Below are positions 53,892 to 63,489 of a stretch of 64,000 nt of DNA, piece by piece (position 1 is the first letter of the stretch; every line of letters starts with the position of its first letter). The DNA is from Algibacter pacificus (GTDB lineage Bacteria > Bacteroidota > Bacteroidia > Flavobacteriales > Flavobacteriaceae), in the NCBI RefSeq assembly GCF_008033385.1, contig NZ_VOGY01000004.1, positions 124,001-188,000 on the forward strand, in the 5' to 3' direction. The translations under genes were made by a program, and so were the position numbers. The notes beneath the pieces are model-generated. The model did no database searches. It saw only the letters and a program-made list of their open reading frames with translations, and had not been told where the DNA came from.

Positions 53892-55583
53892 TTACCTTAC
53901 TAATTTTTTATACTTAATTCGTTTTGGCATTAAATCTCCTCCAAGACGTTTCTTCTTATTTTCTTCGTAATCTGAGAAACTTCCTTCAAAGAAATACACT
54001 TGAGAATCCCCTTCAAAGGCTAAAATATGCGTACAAATACGATCTAAAAACCAACGGTCGTGACTAATAACTACGGCACAGCCTGCAAAGTTTTCTAAAC
54101 CTTCTTCTAAGGCTCTTAATGTATTTACATCTAAATCATTGGTAGGCTCATCGAGAAGCAACACATTTCCTTCCTCTTTAAGTGTCATGGCTAAATGTAA
54201 ACGGTTACGCTCGCCACCAGAAAGTAATTTCACTTTCTTGTTTTGCTCGCCGCCAGAGAAATTAAAACGACTTAAATAAGCTCTAGAATTGACTTCTTTT
54301 CCGCCCATCATCACCAACTCTTGCTCATCGCTAAAGTTCTGCCAAATGGTTTTTTCTGGATCTATATTAGCGTGTTTTTGATCGACGTAAGCTAACTTAG
54401 CCGTATCCCCAACTTTAAACTCGCCTTTATCTGGTGTTTCCTCACCCATAATCATTCTAAAAATCGTGGTTTTACCAGCACCGTTTGGCCCAATAACACC
54501 AACAATTCCCGCTTGCGGTAGGTTGAAGTTTAAATCATCATACAACAACTTATCATCATACCCCTTAGCAACACCAGAAGCTTCGATAACATTAGTACCT
54601 AAACGCGGTCCGTTAGGAATGTATATTTCTAATTTTTCGTCAAGTTGTTTTTGATCTTGACTCATCAATTTATCGTAATTTTTTAAACGGGCTTTTTGCT
54701 TCGTTTGACGACCTTTTGCCCCTTGTCGTACCCAGTCTAACTCACGCTCTAAGGTTTTTTGACGTTTAGAAGCCGTTTTGCTTTCTTGTGCCATACGTTT
54801 CGATTTTTGATCTAACCAAGAAGAGTAATTCCCTTTCCAAGGAATACCTTCTCCTCTATCTAGTTCTAAAATCCAACCTGCGACGTTATCTAAGAAATAT
54901 CTATCGTGTGTTACGGCTATTACAGTCCCTTTATATTGAGCTAAATGATGCTCTAACCAATGTACAGATTCTGCATCCAAGTGGTTGGTAGGCTCATCTA
55001 AAAGTAATACATCTGGTTCTTGTAATAACAAACGACATAAAGCCACACGACGTTTTTCACCTCCAGATAAAACTCCTATTTTCTTATCGGCATCTGGCGT
55101 ACGTAACGCGTCCATCGCTATTTCTAATTTGGTATCTAATTCCCATGCATTTGCGGCATCAATTTGATCTTGAAGTTCCGCTTGACGGTTCATTAACTTC
55201 TCCATTTTATCGGCATCGGAGTATACCTCTTCTAAACCAAATTGGTCGTTAATTTTGTTGTACTCGTCTAGTATGGCAACTGTTTCGGCGGCACCTTCGC
55301 GAACCACTTCTATTACCGTTTTCTCTTCATCCAACTGTGGCTCTTGTTCCAAATACCCAACGGAATAATCTTGAAGAAAGGTAACATCACCTTGAAAATT
55401 TTTATCGACACCTGCAATAATTTTTAATAAAGTAGATTTACCAGATCCGTTAAGACCTAAAATTCCAATTTTAGCTCCGTAAAAAAAGCTTAAATAGATA
55501 TTTTTTAATACAGGCGTATTTGCCCCAGGAAATGTCTTGGTTAAACCAGACATTGAAAATATTATTTTTTTATCGTCACTCAT
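53892..55583 (-). CDS. ettA: Energy-dependent translational throttle protein EttA
   Basis: 563 residues, ABC-F protein with two ATPase domains: Walker A GLNGSGKSTLLKIIAG, signature LSGGEKRRVALCRLL with DEPTNHLD; second GPNGAGKTTIFRMIMG, LSGGERNRLHLAMTL with DEPTNDLD. The linker between them (SKRMAQESKTASKRQKTLER, RQTKQKARLKNYDKLMSQD) and the short arm fit EttA. It binds the ribosomal E site and gates the first elongation step by ADP/ATP ratio. Confidence 0.96.
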   Translation of the reverse strand: MSDDKKIIFSMSGLTKTFPGANTPVLKNIYLSFFYGAKIGILGLNGSGKSTLLKIIAGVDKNFQGDVTFLQDYSVGYLEQEPQLDEEKTVIEVVREGAAETVAILDEYNKINDQFGLEEVYSDADKMEKLMNRQAELQDQIDAANAWELDTKLEIAMDALRTPDADKKIGVLSGGEKRRVALCRLLLQEPDVLLLDEPTNHLDAESVHWLEHHLAQYKGTVIAVTHDRYFLDNVAGWILELDRGEGIPWKGNYSSWLDQKSKRMAQESKTASKRQKTLERELDWVRQGAKGRQTKQKARLKNYDKLMSQDQKQLDEKLEIYIPNGPRLGTNVIEASGVAKGYDDKLLYDDLNFNLPQAGIVGVIGPNGAGKTTIFRMIMGEETPDKGEFKVGDTAKLAYVDQKHANIDPEKTIWQNFSDEQELVMMGGKEVNSRAYLSRFNFSGGEQNKKVKLLSGGERNRLHLAMTLKEEGNVLLLDEPTNDLDVNTLRALEEGLENFAGCAVVISHDRWFLDRICTHILAFEGDSQVYFFEGSFSDYEENKKKRLGGDLMPKRIKYKKLVR

Positions 55584-55621
55584 TATAAATACGTTGTAAT
55601 TCGTTAAAGTCGTTCAGTCAA

Positions 55622-55804
55622 TTAAACGCGACCTTTTAAAGCGTTAAAAACCCACGCAATTGCAAAAAAGCCAATCCCTACGGTCGCAAACCCCCAACCA
55701 GCAACATCAGTATATCTGTATGCTCCCATTAAGATTAATAATACTCCCATAATAATCATTAAACCGGTTGCCCAAGCTAAAACCGTATTTTTATTCATTG
55801 CCAT
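55622..55804 (-). CDS. CAL67264-family small membrane protein
   Basis: 60 residues with two membrane helices (about 8-26 and 36-54): TVLAWATGLMIIMGVLLILMGAYRYTDVAG (in parts), then WGFATVGIGFFAIAWVFNAL. It matches the flavobacterial CAL67264 family, whose function is unknown. It lies 38 bp upstream of ettA on the same strand. Confidence 0.85.
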   Translation of the reverse strand: MAMNKNTVLAWATGLMIIMGVLLILMGAYRYTDVAGWGFATVGIGFFAIAWVFNALKGRV

Positions 55805-56075
55805 AATCTTTATTTATTGATTAGTCTAAAGGCAAATATCGTATTTTTAGCAGTAAAACTAAAGTTTCTAATCATTATATTTTTTTAAAGATAGCATATT
55901 AACATAATATATAGAAATATAAGAATAAAGCAAAAGTAGAACCCGTTTCTTTTTTATTTGATGGCTTTATATATATTATCTTAACGACTTAGCAATTAAC
56001 TTTTTTTTAATAATAAATCGGAGATTACAAACGGGCCAACCTGCTATTTTTGCGATTAATTAAACCCTAACTATA

Positions 56076-57260
56076 ATGAATAAAGCACTACTCTCTTTAG
56101 CCATTGGTGGATTTGGCATTGGACTTACCGAATTTGTAATTATGGGCATATTACCCGATATAGCCACCTCTTTCAATATTAGTATTCCTAAGGCTGGACA
56201 TTTTATTTCGGCTTATGCTTTAGGCGTTGTTGTTGGAGCTCCCGTACTTACCGGCTTAGGTGGTAAATGGCCGGCGCACAAAGTTTTATTGGCTTTAATG
56301 TTATGGTTTACGGTATTTAACACGCTGTCATCTTTTGCTACAGGATACAACTCGTTTATTGTATTGCGTTTTCTATCTGGTTTACCGCATGGTGCTTTCT
56401 TTGGTATTGGAGCTGTTGTTGCTGGGAAATTATCAAAAAAAGGAAAAGAAGCTCAAGGTATTGCTATTATGTTTAGCGGATTAACTTTTGCTAATCTACT
56501 TGGCGTACCCTTAGGGACTTATTTAGGAAAACATTTTAATTGGAATGTATCTTTTTTAATGGTTGGACTTGTTGGTATTATGGCTGTTTTATCGGTAAAA
56601 TTTTGGATGCCTGTTTTACATCAATCTTCCAAAATTAGTTTTGCAAAAGAGTTAAAAATATTTAAACGCTTAGAGCTTTGGCTTATCATTTTACTTACCA
56701 CGATTGGCACTGGAGGGTTCTTTGCTTGGTATAGTTATATTGCACCACTCATTACAGATGTTGCGGGACACGAAAAAGAAGTCGTTTCATACGCCATGAT
56801 TTTAGCTGGTTTAGGCATGGTAATCGGGAATATTATTGGCGCCAAACTTGCCGAAAAGCTACAACCTATTGTTGCCGTAATGATTACCTTAATTTTTATG
56901 GCCATTTGTTTAATATTAAATACCTATTTAGCAACCGATAAGGTTATGGTTTTAGTAATGACTTTTATTATTGGTATGGTAACCTTCTGTCTATCCACAC
57001 CTATTTCTATGGCTATTATAAATGCTTCAAAAGGGTCTAAAACGCTAGGTTCCTCACTAAACCAAAGTGCTTTTAATGTCGGAAATGCGGCTGGTGCCTA
57101 TTTTGCTGGATTACCAATTGCTATGGGTTATGGCTATACCGCAGCCGATTGGGTTGGTGCTGCAATGGCTGCTATTGGGGTATGTATTGCAATAGGTATT
57201 ATTTTTTACAGAAAGCGTCGATTTACGCGAAAAAGCCGAGTTAAGGTTTCTTATTCATAA
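56076..57260 (+). CDS. MFS transporter, AraJ/drug-efflux type
   Basis: 394 residues, twelve helices. LTEFVIMGILPDIATSFNIS at the start, LRFLSGLPHGAFFGIGAVVA in helix 4 (motif C-like), and the repeated domain after about residue 200 match the AraJ/YdhP/Bcr group of MFS exporters. The substrate is unknown. A -7 box TATTTTTG lies at 56045-56052, 24 bp upstream. Confidence 0.88.
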   Translation: MNKALLSLAIGGFGIGLTEFVIMGILPDIATSFNISIPKAGHFISAYALGVVVGAPVLTGLGGKWPAHKVLLALMLWFTVFNTLSSFATGYNSFIVLRFLSGLPHGAFFGIGAVVAGKLSKKGKEAQGIAIMFSGLTFANLLGVPLGTYLGKHFNWNVSFLMVGLVGIMAVLSVKFWMPVLHQSSKISFAKELKIFKRLELWLIILLTTIGTGGFFAWYSYIAPLITDVAGHEKEVVSYAMILAGLGMVIGNIIGAKLAEKLQPIVAVMITLIFMAICLILNTYLATDKVMVLVMTFIIGMVTFCLSTPISMAIINASKGSKTLGSSLNQSAFNVGNAAGAYFAGLPIAMGYGYTAADWVGAAMAAIGVCIAIGIIFYRKRRFTRKSRVKVSYS

Positions 57261-57655
57261 TAAATTTCAATTCTATAATATGTCACTGAATGCTATATCA
57301 ATTTCAGCATATATTAATTTAATAACTTGGTTTTAAAAATCTAAACAGGCCAAATTTTATTTTTCAACCTATCTAATTCACGAACACTTTTAAACACTTT
57401 CTTTACTCTACTAAGTCACTTCGAATATAAAACACGAGGCTGTTTAAAAAGTTTAAATCTATAATATATTCAGCCTCTTTAAAAAATAAAAAAAACACCT
57501 GTTTACCTCTGTAACATAAGTTACTGTACAATTCCTATAAAAATTCAAATTTTACAGTCTAATTAAGGCTATGCACTACGCACTACGCCAAAGTGATAAA
57601 TATCATTTCATAACCTTAATTTTTAAACTAATTTCACAATATCAAATTATAAAAA
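57261..57655. other. 395-bp gap with a hairpin and an FNR-type palindrome
   Basis: No gene seen. GAGGCTG (57436-57442) can pair with CAGCCTC (57471-57477), followed by TTTAAAAAAT, a possible terminator for the MFS gene, although its loop is long. The FNR-type box is at 57594-57605. Confidence 0.6.
57594..57605. promoter_or_regulatory. CRP/FNR-type palindrome upstream of the SQR-like gene
   Basis: TGATAAATATCA is a perfect TGAT-N4-ATCA palindrome, 51 bp before the start codon. CRP/FNR-family regulators recognise such sites; oxygen, NO or redox control of the sulfide:quinone reductase-like gene is plausible. Confidence 0.6.
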
Positions 57656-59113
57656 ATGTCTAAAATCGTCATTTTAGGAGCAGGAATTTCTGGCCATGTG
57701 GCAGCAACACATCTGCGCAGAAAACTTTCAAAAAAACACGAGGTCGTTGTTGTATCTCCTAACAGTAATTACCAATGGGTACCTTCAAATATTTGGGTTG
57801 GTATAGGGAGAATGAAATCTGAAAAAATAATATTTCCTTTAGCACCTTTATACAAAAAGAAAGGTATTAAATATAAACAAGCCAAAGCCATTTCATTTTT
57901 TCCTGAAGGTGATAAAAACGAAGATAAACCTTATGTTTTGGCGGAATACGTGATGGGAGAAAATGCTGGTCAACAAGAAAAAATAACTTACGATTATTTA
58001 ATCAATGCCACGGGGCCTAAATTAAATTTTGCAGCAACTGAAGGTTTAATTCCTGGAAAAAACAAAGCCTATTCTGTTTGTACTTATACCCACGCCGATC
58101 ATGCTTGGCAAGGCTTAGAAAAAGTAATTCAAGACATGAAAGCTGGTAAAAAAGCTAAAATTTTAATTGGTACAGGACATGCTAAATCTACCTGCCAAGG
58201 CGCGGCTTTTGAATATATCTTAAATGTAGAAAAAGAATTAGTACGACACAATGTACGCGATATGGCTGAAATTACCTGGATTTCTAACGAATATAGTTTA
58301 GGCGATTTTGGTATGGATGGTGTGCTCATGAGCTATGGCGATATGATTATGAAATCGAGTGACTTGGTTGAAATGATTTTTGAAGACCGCGATATTAAAT
58401 GGATTCTTGGTGCTGCCGTTAATAAAATTGAGGATGGCATTGCGCATTACGAAAACTTGGAAGGCGAGCAAAAATCTGAAAATTACGATTTTGCTATGCT
58501 TATCCCAGCTTTTTCTGGTCATGGTTTTAAAGCTTATGATAAAAACAAAAACGATATTACAGAAAAACTTTTTAAAGGGTTTATGATTGTTGATGCCGAT
58601 TATACACCAAAACCTTACGAACAATGGACCGTTCAAGATTGGCCAGAAACCTATCAGAACCCAAGTTATAAAAATATTTTTGTACCTGGAATTGCATTTG
58701 CACCGCCACATACCATTTCTAAACCAAGAAAAAGTAAAAACGGTACCGATATTTTCCCTGCACCGCCAAGAACAGGAATGCCTTCGGGAATTACGGCTAA
58801 ATTGGTAGCAGAAAATATTATTGATGCTATTAAATCTGGAAAAGAATCACTAAACCATAAAGGTTCTATGGGAAATATGGGCGCCGCCTGTATTGCATCG
58901 GCTGGATTTGGTTTTTGGAAAGGAAGTGGTATTAGTATAACCACATATCCTATTGTTCCCGATTTTGTAAAATATCCAGATTCTCACGGTAGACATTTAG
59001 GAAAAACATTTGGTGCTGTAGGATTGGCAGGACATTGGCTTAAACTAATGCTTCATTATGCCTTTATCTACAAAGCTAAAATGAAACCTTTCTGGTGGTT
59101 AATTCCGGAATAA
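57656..59113 (+). CDS. Sulfide:quinone oxidoreductase-like FAD protein
   Basis: 485 residues. FAD-binding start KIVILGAGISGHVAATHLRR, second Rossmann ILIGTGHAKSTCQGAAFE. Conserved Cys at 142 (SVCTYTHADHAW) and 180, with a third near 425 (GAACIASAGFG), match the two- to three-Cys pattern of sulfide:quinone reductases. A C-terminal amphipathic end (LAGHWLKLMLHYAFIYKAKM) could bind the membrane. It would oxidise sulfide and reduce quinone (menaquinone here) in the inner membrane. Flavocytochrome-like NAD(P)/FAD reductases are an alternative. Confidence 0.8.
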   Translation: MSKIVILGAGISGHVAATHLRRKLSKKHEVVVVSPNSNYQWVPSNIWVGIGRMKSEKIIFPLAPLYKKKGIKYKQAKAISFFPEGDKNEDKPYVLAEYVMGENAGQQEKITYDYLINATGPKLNFAATEGLIPGKNKAYSVCTYTHADHAWQGLEKVIQDMKAGKKAKILIGTGHAKSTCQGAAFEYILNVEKELVRHNVRDMAEITWISNEYSLGDFGMDGVLMSYGDMIMKSSDLVEMIFEDRDIKWILGAAVNKIEDGIAHYENLEGEQKSENYDFAMLIPAFSGHGFKAYDKNKNDITEKLFKGFMIVDADYTPKPYEQWTVQDWPETYQNPSYKNIFVPGIAFAPPHTISKPRKSKNGTDIFPAPPRTGMPSGITAKLVAENIIDAIKSGKESLNHKGSMGNMGAACIASAGFGFWKGSGISITTYPIVPDFVKYPDSHGRHLGKTFGAVGLAGHWLKLMLHYAFIYKAKMKPFWWLIPE

Positions 59114-59122
59114 ATAGTAAAC

Positions 59123-59150
59123 TATAAATTTCCGTGACACGGAAATAATT
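59123..59150 (+). terminator. Hairpin after the SQR-like gene
   Basis: ATTTCCGT-GAC-ACGGAAAT stem of 8 bp, flanked by AAA and TTT-rich sequence, about 13 bp after the stop. It may be a weak terminator or a stability hairpin. Confidence 0.55.
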
Positions 59151-59230
59151 TATCTAAAACGTTTATGGGTATCTTTTAAATTTCAAGACAACTCCTAAAC
59201 TATAAAATAAGAACAATAAATAGCACAAGC

Positions 59231-59368
59231 ATGAAAAGAATATCTCCTAGAATGCGATTTAGAATGAACAATCCATTCCTTCAGTTTTTTAAATTTATAA
59301 TTTTAAGTGTAAAAATTATGGTTATTGTAGCGGGTGGCCATGGTGGCACAAGAGAAAGTAAAAGCTAA
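59231..59368 (+). CDS. Small membrane protein (45 aa), missed by usual length cut-offs
   Basis: ATG at 59231, stop at 59366-59368. It reads MKRISPRMRFRMNNPFLQFF, then a hydrophobic helix FKFIILSVKIMVIVAGG and the end HGGTRESKS. The basic N-terminus, single membrane helix and Gly/His-Gly-Gly end look designed, and I recall similar small flavobacterial proteins with a membrane helix followed by GHGGTR. It ends 7 bp before the lipoprotein start. Its function is unknown; it could be a membrane subunit or regulator. Confidence 0.6.
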   Translation: MKRISPRMRFRMNNPFLQFFKFIILSVKIMVIVAGGHGGTRESKS

Positions 59369-59375
59369 TTATAGC

Positions 59376-59840
59376 ATGAAAAAAATTATTTATGTTGTTT
59401 TTTGTTTGAGTGCCCTCTTTTCTTGTAAAAATAACACCGAAAAAGAAGTCCTAAAAAAAACAGACACAACGTTTATACCAACCATGCAAATGGATGATAA
59501 ACGTATATCGCTTAATTTGAATGACATGCAGAAAAACCATCAATTGGCTAATATGAGAAGCCATTTGGAAGCTGTACAAGAACTTACTGTTTTGATTGCA
59601 AATGAAGATTATAACGAAGCATCAAAACTAGCCTATACCAAATTAGGGTCTACCACAGAAATGCGTTTAATGTGCGCTTCTTTTGGAGATAAAAATTTTG
59701 AACGTTTAGGGTTAGAATTTCATAAAAGTGCCGATAAAATGAGTGAAACTCTAAAAAGTAGAGATAAAAATAAATCCCTTATTGCTTTATCTAACACATT
59801 AGCCTATTGTGTGCAATGTCATAAAACATATAAGCAGTAA
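59376..59840 (+). CDS. Lipoprotein with C-terminal CxxCH haem motif
   Basis: The start is the ATG at 59376 (MKKIIYVVFCLSALFSCKNN, 154 residues); a longer upstream start at 59334 lies inside the small membrane protein frame. Lipobox Cys at residue 17. The protein is helical and ends SNTLAYCVQCHKTYKQ, with a CVQCH c-type haem-binding motif and an axial His option earlier. It resembles small cytochrome c'-like helical proteins. An electron-transfer partner of the SQR-like enzyme is plausible. Confidence 0.8.
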   Translation: MKKIIYVVFCLSALFSCKNNTEKEVLKKTDTTFIPTMQMDDKRISLNLNDMQKNHQLANMRSHLEAVQELTVLIANEDYNEASKLAYTKLGSTTEMRLMCASFGDKNFERLGLEFHKSADKMSETLKSRDKNKSLIALSNTLAYCVQCHKTYKQ

Positions 59841-59944
59841 TATTAAAGTTAAACTAATGTGATTGTTAGTTTTTAGTTGGTTTTTAATAGAGAAAGGGCA
59901 TTTTATAACGCCCTTTCTTTTATTAAAATATTTTCAACTAAACC

Positions 59945-62035
59945 TTAAAACTTATACTGTACAAATGCGGTAAAGTTTCTCCCTGGATCTGTAATTGGTG
60001 TTCTTCCAAAATTCTCTTGATTCGAAAAACTGAAGTTTAAATGATTGTTATATGTTTCATCAAAAGCATTTAAAACAGCCACTCCTAGCGTAAAATCTTT
60101 AAAAGGTATAACCCCAAATTTAATATCCAAAGTTTCGTAACCATCTGTAGACGTTTCACCAAAACTTTCTGCAATATGATCTTGTTTACTAATGACATTA
60201 TACTGCGCATTAGCCCAATAATTATCACGTTTTAAGCCAAAAATAAAGGAGGCGTTAAAAGGAGGCGTAAGTGGCAACGATTCATTTAAATCATCATTTT
60301 TAGCATAAACATAAGCCAATTGGGTTTTAAAATAAAAATCGTTGAACAAGCTAAGATCGCCCATAACTTCAAAACCGGTTTTATAAGCCTGATCTAAGTT
60401 TCTAAATACTTTTACAAACTGTGGGTCTGCGGTAGGCATAAATTTGCGCGTAATTGTTGGATCTACAACACCTACAATATAATTCTCGAATTGAGAATAA
60501 TAAAAACTAGACGCATATTTAAAACTATTATTACTGTTTTTTCCTTTGAAACCAATTTCAAATTGATTGTTCACTTCGGGTTTTAAATCGGGATTTCCTA
60601 AATACTCGTAAGGATCCTGCCCTATTGAAAAATGATTAATATAACGCTCAATCATATTTGCAGATCGTACGCCACGTCCGTAAGCAACTTCTAAAGTTAA
60701 ACCATCGGTCATTTGTTTTTTTATAGACACGGTTGCACTAATATTATTATCTGTTTTTTCTTCCAAATTATACCGTGCTGCAAAATCATCGGCAGGATCG
60801 TTTATTTCACTTTTAACTAAATCGTAACGTACACCTGCTGTTAAAACTGCGGTTGGGTGAATTGCCCATTTTGCTTCGGTAAACACCCCAAAATCATTAA
60901 TATTAGAATCTTGCCAAACCTTATCGTTATAAACTAATGGCGTGTCTAAAGTCACTCCCATCATATTCTTTTTTACAGTTCTAACGCGTGCTCCATCCCT
61001 ATCAATATGCATGGCATCCACACCACTAAAAACGGTTATTTTTTCCGATGGTTCCCAATTTAGCTCAAGCTTACCTCCCATTGTTGTGGCATCCACAGAT
61101 GATTCGGCCGCAGTTGTTGCAAATGAAGGTCTATTAAAATTCGTCATTAAATGATCTACATAACTGTAGTACGCTTTCGCTGAAAAGCTTTTAACCATTT
61201 CACCTAAATCTACAATTTTATAATCTAAAGACAGAATACTACTATTATCATAATCTGTATCCATTGGCAATGCGGCATGCTGCACATCGCGTCCAAAAGA
61301 TTGTCTCCAATGTGCTTGTAAACGTTGGTTGTCTGAAATATTGTAACCTATTTTAATACCGTAATCTGTACTCATAAAAGCCGAAGGAATTTCTACGCCA
61401 TCACCATCTTCATAACTTCCAAAGTCCCGATAGCCTATATTCCCAACAATATCATATTTATCTTCAATATAATGAAGTTGAAACATATTAACCATAGAAT
61501 TTCCGTTGGTTTCATAACCAGCCGAAGCTTTTCCGTGTAAACCTGTTTCTAAACCATTTGGCTTTTGGGTGACAAGATTTATAATCCCTCCAAAAGTAGC
61601 CCCATAACGCACGGTATATGGCCCTTTTATGATTTCAATTCTAGATATTTCCTCTGGAATAACATGTGTGGTAATAGGATCCATTCGGTTTGGACAAGCA
61701 TGCATTGCTTTTGTCCCTCCATCGTATTGAACATTTAATTGCTCGTATTGACTGGCTCTAAAGCTAGGATCGATAGCATAATTCCCTCTTTTAATAACCG
61801 AAAAACCGTTGATATCGTTAAATAAATCGGCAACGTTTTTAGGCTGCACAATATTTTTGTCATAGTTGTTAGTTACCGTGGTATGGATGGGATCTGTTTT
61901 TATATCCCCAGACACGATAACTTCGTCTAATTTTATATGTCTATGTTTAGTACTGTCTTGTTCTTTTTTTGTTGTTTGCCCATAGGACACAACCGTAATT
62001 AAAGCGCACAACAGCGCACTATAAATTGTTTTCAT
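59945..62035 (-). CDS. TonB-dependent receptor with CxxxM motif (copper-type)
   Basis: Start chosen at the ATG 62033-62035 (MKTIYSALLCALITVVSYGQ signal peptide); the longer frame to 62101 adds 22 unlikely residues. 696 residues. Plug domain: LDEVIVSGD, then VKPxx-type NVADLFNDINGFSVIKR, and IPEEISRIEIIKGPYTVRYG. The plug loop has MHACPNRMDP (C114-x3-M118), the CxxxM arrangement that binds copper in OprC-type receptors. The barrel ends NFTAFVQYKF with the terminal Phe. It probably imports copper; upstream lies a CNGKC protein. Confidence 0.85.
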   Translation of the reverse strand: MKTIYSALLCALITVVSYGQTTKKEQDSTKHRHIKLDEVIVSGDIKTDPIHTTVTNNYDKNIVQPKNVADLFNDINGFSVIKRGNYAIDPSFRASQYEQLNVQYDGGTKAMHACPNRMDPITTHVIPEEISRIEIIKGPYTVRYGATFGGIINLVTQKPNGLETGLHGKASAGYETNGNSMVNMFQLHYIEDKYDIVGNIGYRDFGSYEDGDGVEIPSAFMSTDYGIKIGYNISDNQRLQAHWRQSFGRDVQHAALPMDTDYDNSSILSLDYKIVDLGEMVKSFSAKAYYSYVDHLMTNFNRPSFATTAAESSVDATTMGGKLELNWEPSEKITVFSGVDAMHIDRDGARVRTVKKNMMGVTLDTPLVYNDKVWQDSNINDFGVFTEAKWAIHPTAVLTAGVRYDLVKSEINDPADDFAARYNLEEKTDNNISATVSIKKQMTDGLTLEVAYGRGVRSANMIERYINHFSIGQDPYEYLGNPDLKPEVNNQFEIGFKGKNSNNSFKYASSFYYSQFENYIVGVVDPTITRKFMPTADPQFVKVFRNLDQAYKTGFEVMGDLSLFNDFYFKTQLAYVYAKNDDLNESLPLTPPFNASFIFGLKRDNYWANAQYNVISKQDHIAESFGETSTDGYETLDIKFGVIPFKDFTLGVAVLNAFDETYNNHLNFSFSNQENFGRTPITDPGRNFTAFVQYKF

Positions 62036-62125
62036 TTTAAAAATATTTTTAAATTTTAGTATAAGTAGACTGTTGATAATGCATAGAAACGGCATTATCA
62101 AAACAGATGAATTTTAGATTTCAAC

Positions 62126-62497
62126 TTATACGCGCGGCGGATGAAAACAAGATAATTTAAAATTAAAACTATAAAGATTTAAATATGAAAAGCACTCGTT
62201 TTTTGGTGTAAAAACAGTACTATGTATTTGATAATCTTCAATTAATTGATGAAATAATAAAAGCTCGTAATTTAAAAATTTAACGGCTTCTTTTTCGTTT
62301 TCTGAAGATTGCGTCACCTTTTTTAATTGGCATTTGCCATTACAATGCAGTTCTGGTTTATCTTTATTAATGCAGTAATTCTCGATAAAACTAACGGGAT
62401 CCAATTTATAACTCATAAACATATAGGACACTCGACATGTATTAAACATAATAAGTGTACTAAACCCTACAGAAAATAAGACGATCCATTTTTTCAT
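62126..62497 (-). CDS. Cys-rich (CNGKC) membrane or exported protein
   Basis: 123 residues: an N-terminal hydrophobic segment (IVLFSVGFSTLIMFNTC), then YCINKDKPELHCNGKCQLKK with Cys at 42, 52 and 56. It lies 90 bp upstream of the TonB receptor start on the same strand. Proteins with this CNGKC pattern occur in Bacteroidota beside TonB receptors and are thought to bind metal, though I cannot name a characterised one. The second half is hydrophobic-polar mixed and unassigned. Likely co-transcribed with the receptor and involved in copper handling. Confidence 0.7.
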   Translation of the reverse strand: MKKWIVLFSVGFSTLIMFNTCRVSYMFMSYKLDPVSFIENYCINKDKPELHCNGKCQLKKVTQSSENEKEAVKFLNYELLLFHQLIEDYQIHSTVFTPKNECFSYLNLYSFNFKLSCFHPPRV

Positions 62498-62680
62498 TGC
62501 GACAAATTTATATTAAATAAGCAGCTTTAAAGGTGACTTTTGTCACATAACGGGCAATATATTGCAAATTGTTGTGGGCTTGTTTGGTAGGTTTTTTATT
62601 AGAACAAGTAGACGGCAATAAAAGATAAAAACTTTGATTAGGCTAAATAGCCATTGTTTTTATACCTTGTTCGAGTTTTA

Positions 62681-63400
62681 TTATTTTTTATCAGTTTCGA
62701 ATTCACAAATAATTGGTAAATGATCGCTTACTTTTAACCAATCACTAACTTTCCCAAATTCCATTTTCTTTAGTCCTTTTATAAATTCTTTACTACCAAA
62801 AACATAATCAATATGATATGGTTTTTCTAATTTTCGATGCAGAAAAAAAGTCGGTCGAGTTTCAGTTCCTTGTTCTTCTTTCCAATATTTATGATATAGA
62901 CTTTCAATTCCAATTTCTTCTAATTCAGTCACAACGTCAGAGTGATTCCACCATCTGTCCCATTTGTCCCAAATTTTATTACTATTAAAATCTCCAATAA
63001 TTAAACTCCTATTTAAATTTGTTTTATTGACTTGAAGATATTTCCATAGTTGTCCAATATATCCAAAAGTCGGAGATTTATTGCTATGATTCCAAACAGC
63101 TAACAAGTCAAAATCTCCATTTACTGAAAAAGGTAAAAAGTATTTTACTTTATGCCCCTTAAAATCATCCGACCAATTAAGTCTTTTCAGTTTTATATTT
63201 TTCTTTGCAAAAACCCCAATTCCTTTATTTTTGCTATCTCCAATCCATAAATAATTTTCTGCCCATTCATTATATTCTTTATGTTTGGCTTCAGCAGGAT
63301 TTTCACACTCTTGAATTATATGTATATCAGCATTAAAGCCAATTAAACTTTCAAACTTTTTTCTTAATGCTCCGTTACAATTCCAAGTTATAATTTTCAA
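62681..63400 (-). CDS. Endonuclease/exonuclease/phosphatase (EEP) family protein
   Basis: 239 residues with the EEP core: ITWNCNGALRKKF (metal-binding Asn), IIQECENP (catalytic Glu), LIIGDFNSNKIWD (Asp/Asn), YHIDYVFGSKEFI and VSDHLPIICEFE (catalytic Asp-His). Members cut phosphodiesters in DNA, RNA or lipids. No signal peptide is present, so a cytosolic nucleic acid or nucleotide substrate is likely. Nothing else specifies its function. Confidence 0.85.
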   Translation of the reverse strand: MKIITWNCNGALRKKFESLIGFNADIHIIQECENPAEAKHKEYNEWAENYLWIGDSKNKGIGVFAKKNIKLKRLNWSDDFKGHKVKYFLPFSVNGDFDLLAVWNHSNKSPTFGYIGQLWKYLQVNKTNLNRSLIIGDFNSNKIWDKWDRWWNHSDVVTELEEIGIESLYHKYWKEEQGTETRPTFFLHRKLEKPYHIDYVFGSKEFIKGLKKMEFGKVSDWLKVSDHLPIICEFETDKK

Positions 63401-63489
63401 TTTGATTTCTGTTTTTTTTTATAGACGTCAACACCATTATAAAGTTAATACCATTTTAAATTACCCCCATTTTCAATCAAAAGCAATCC

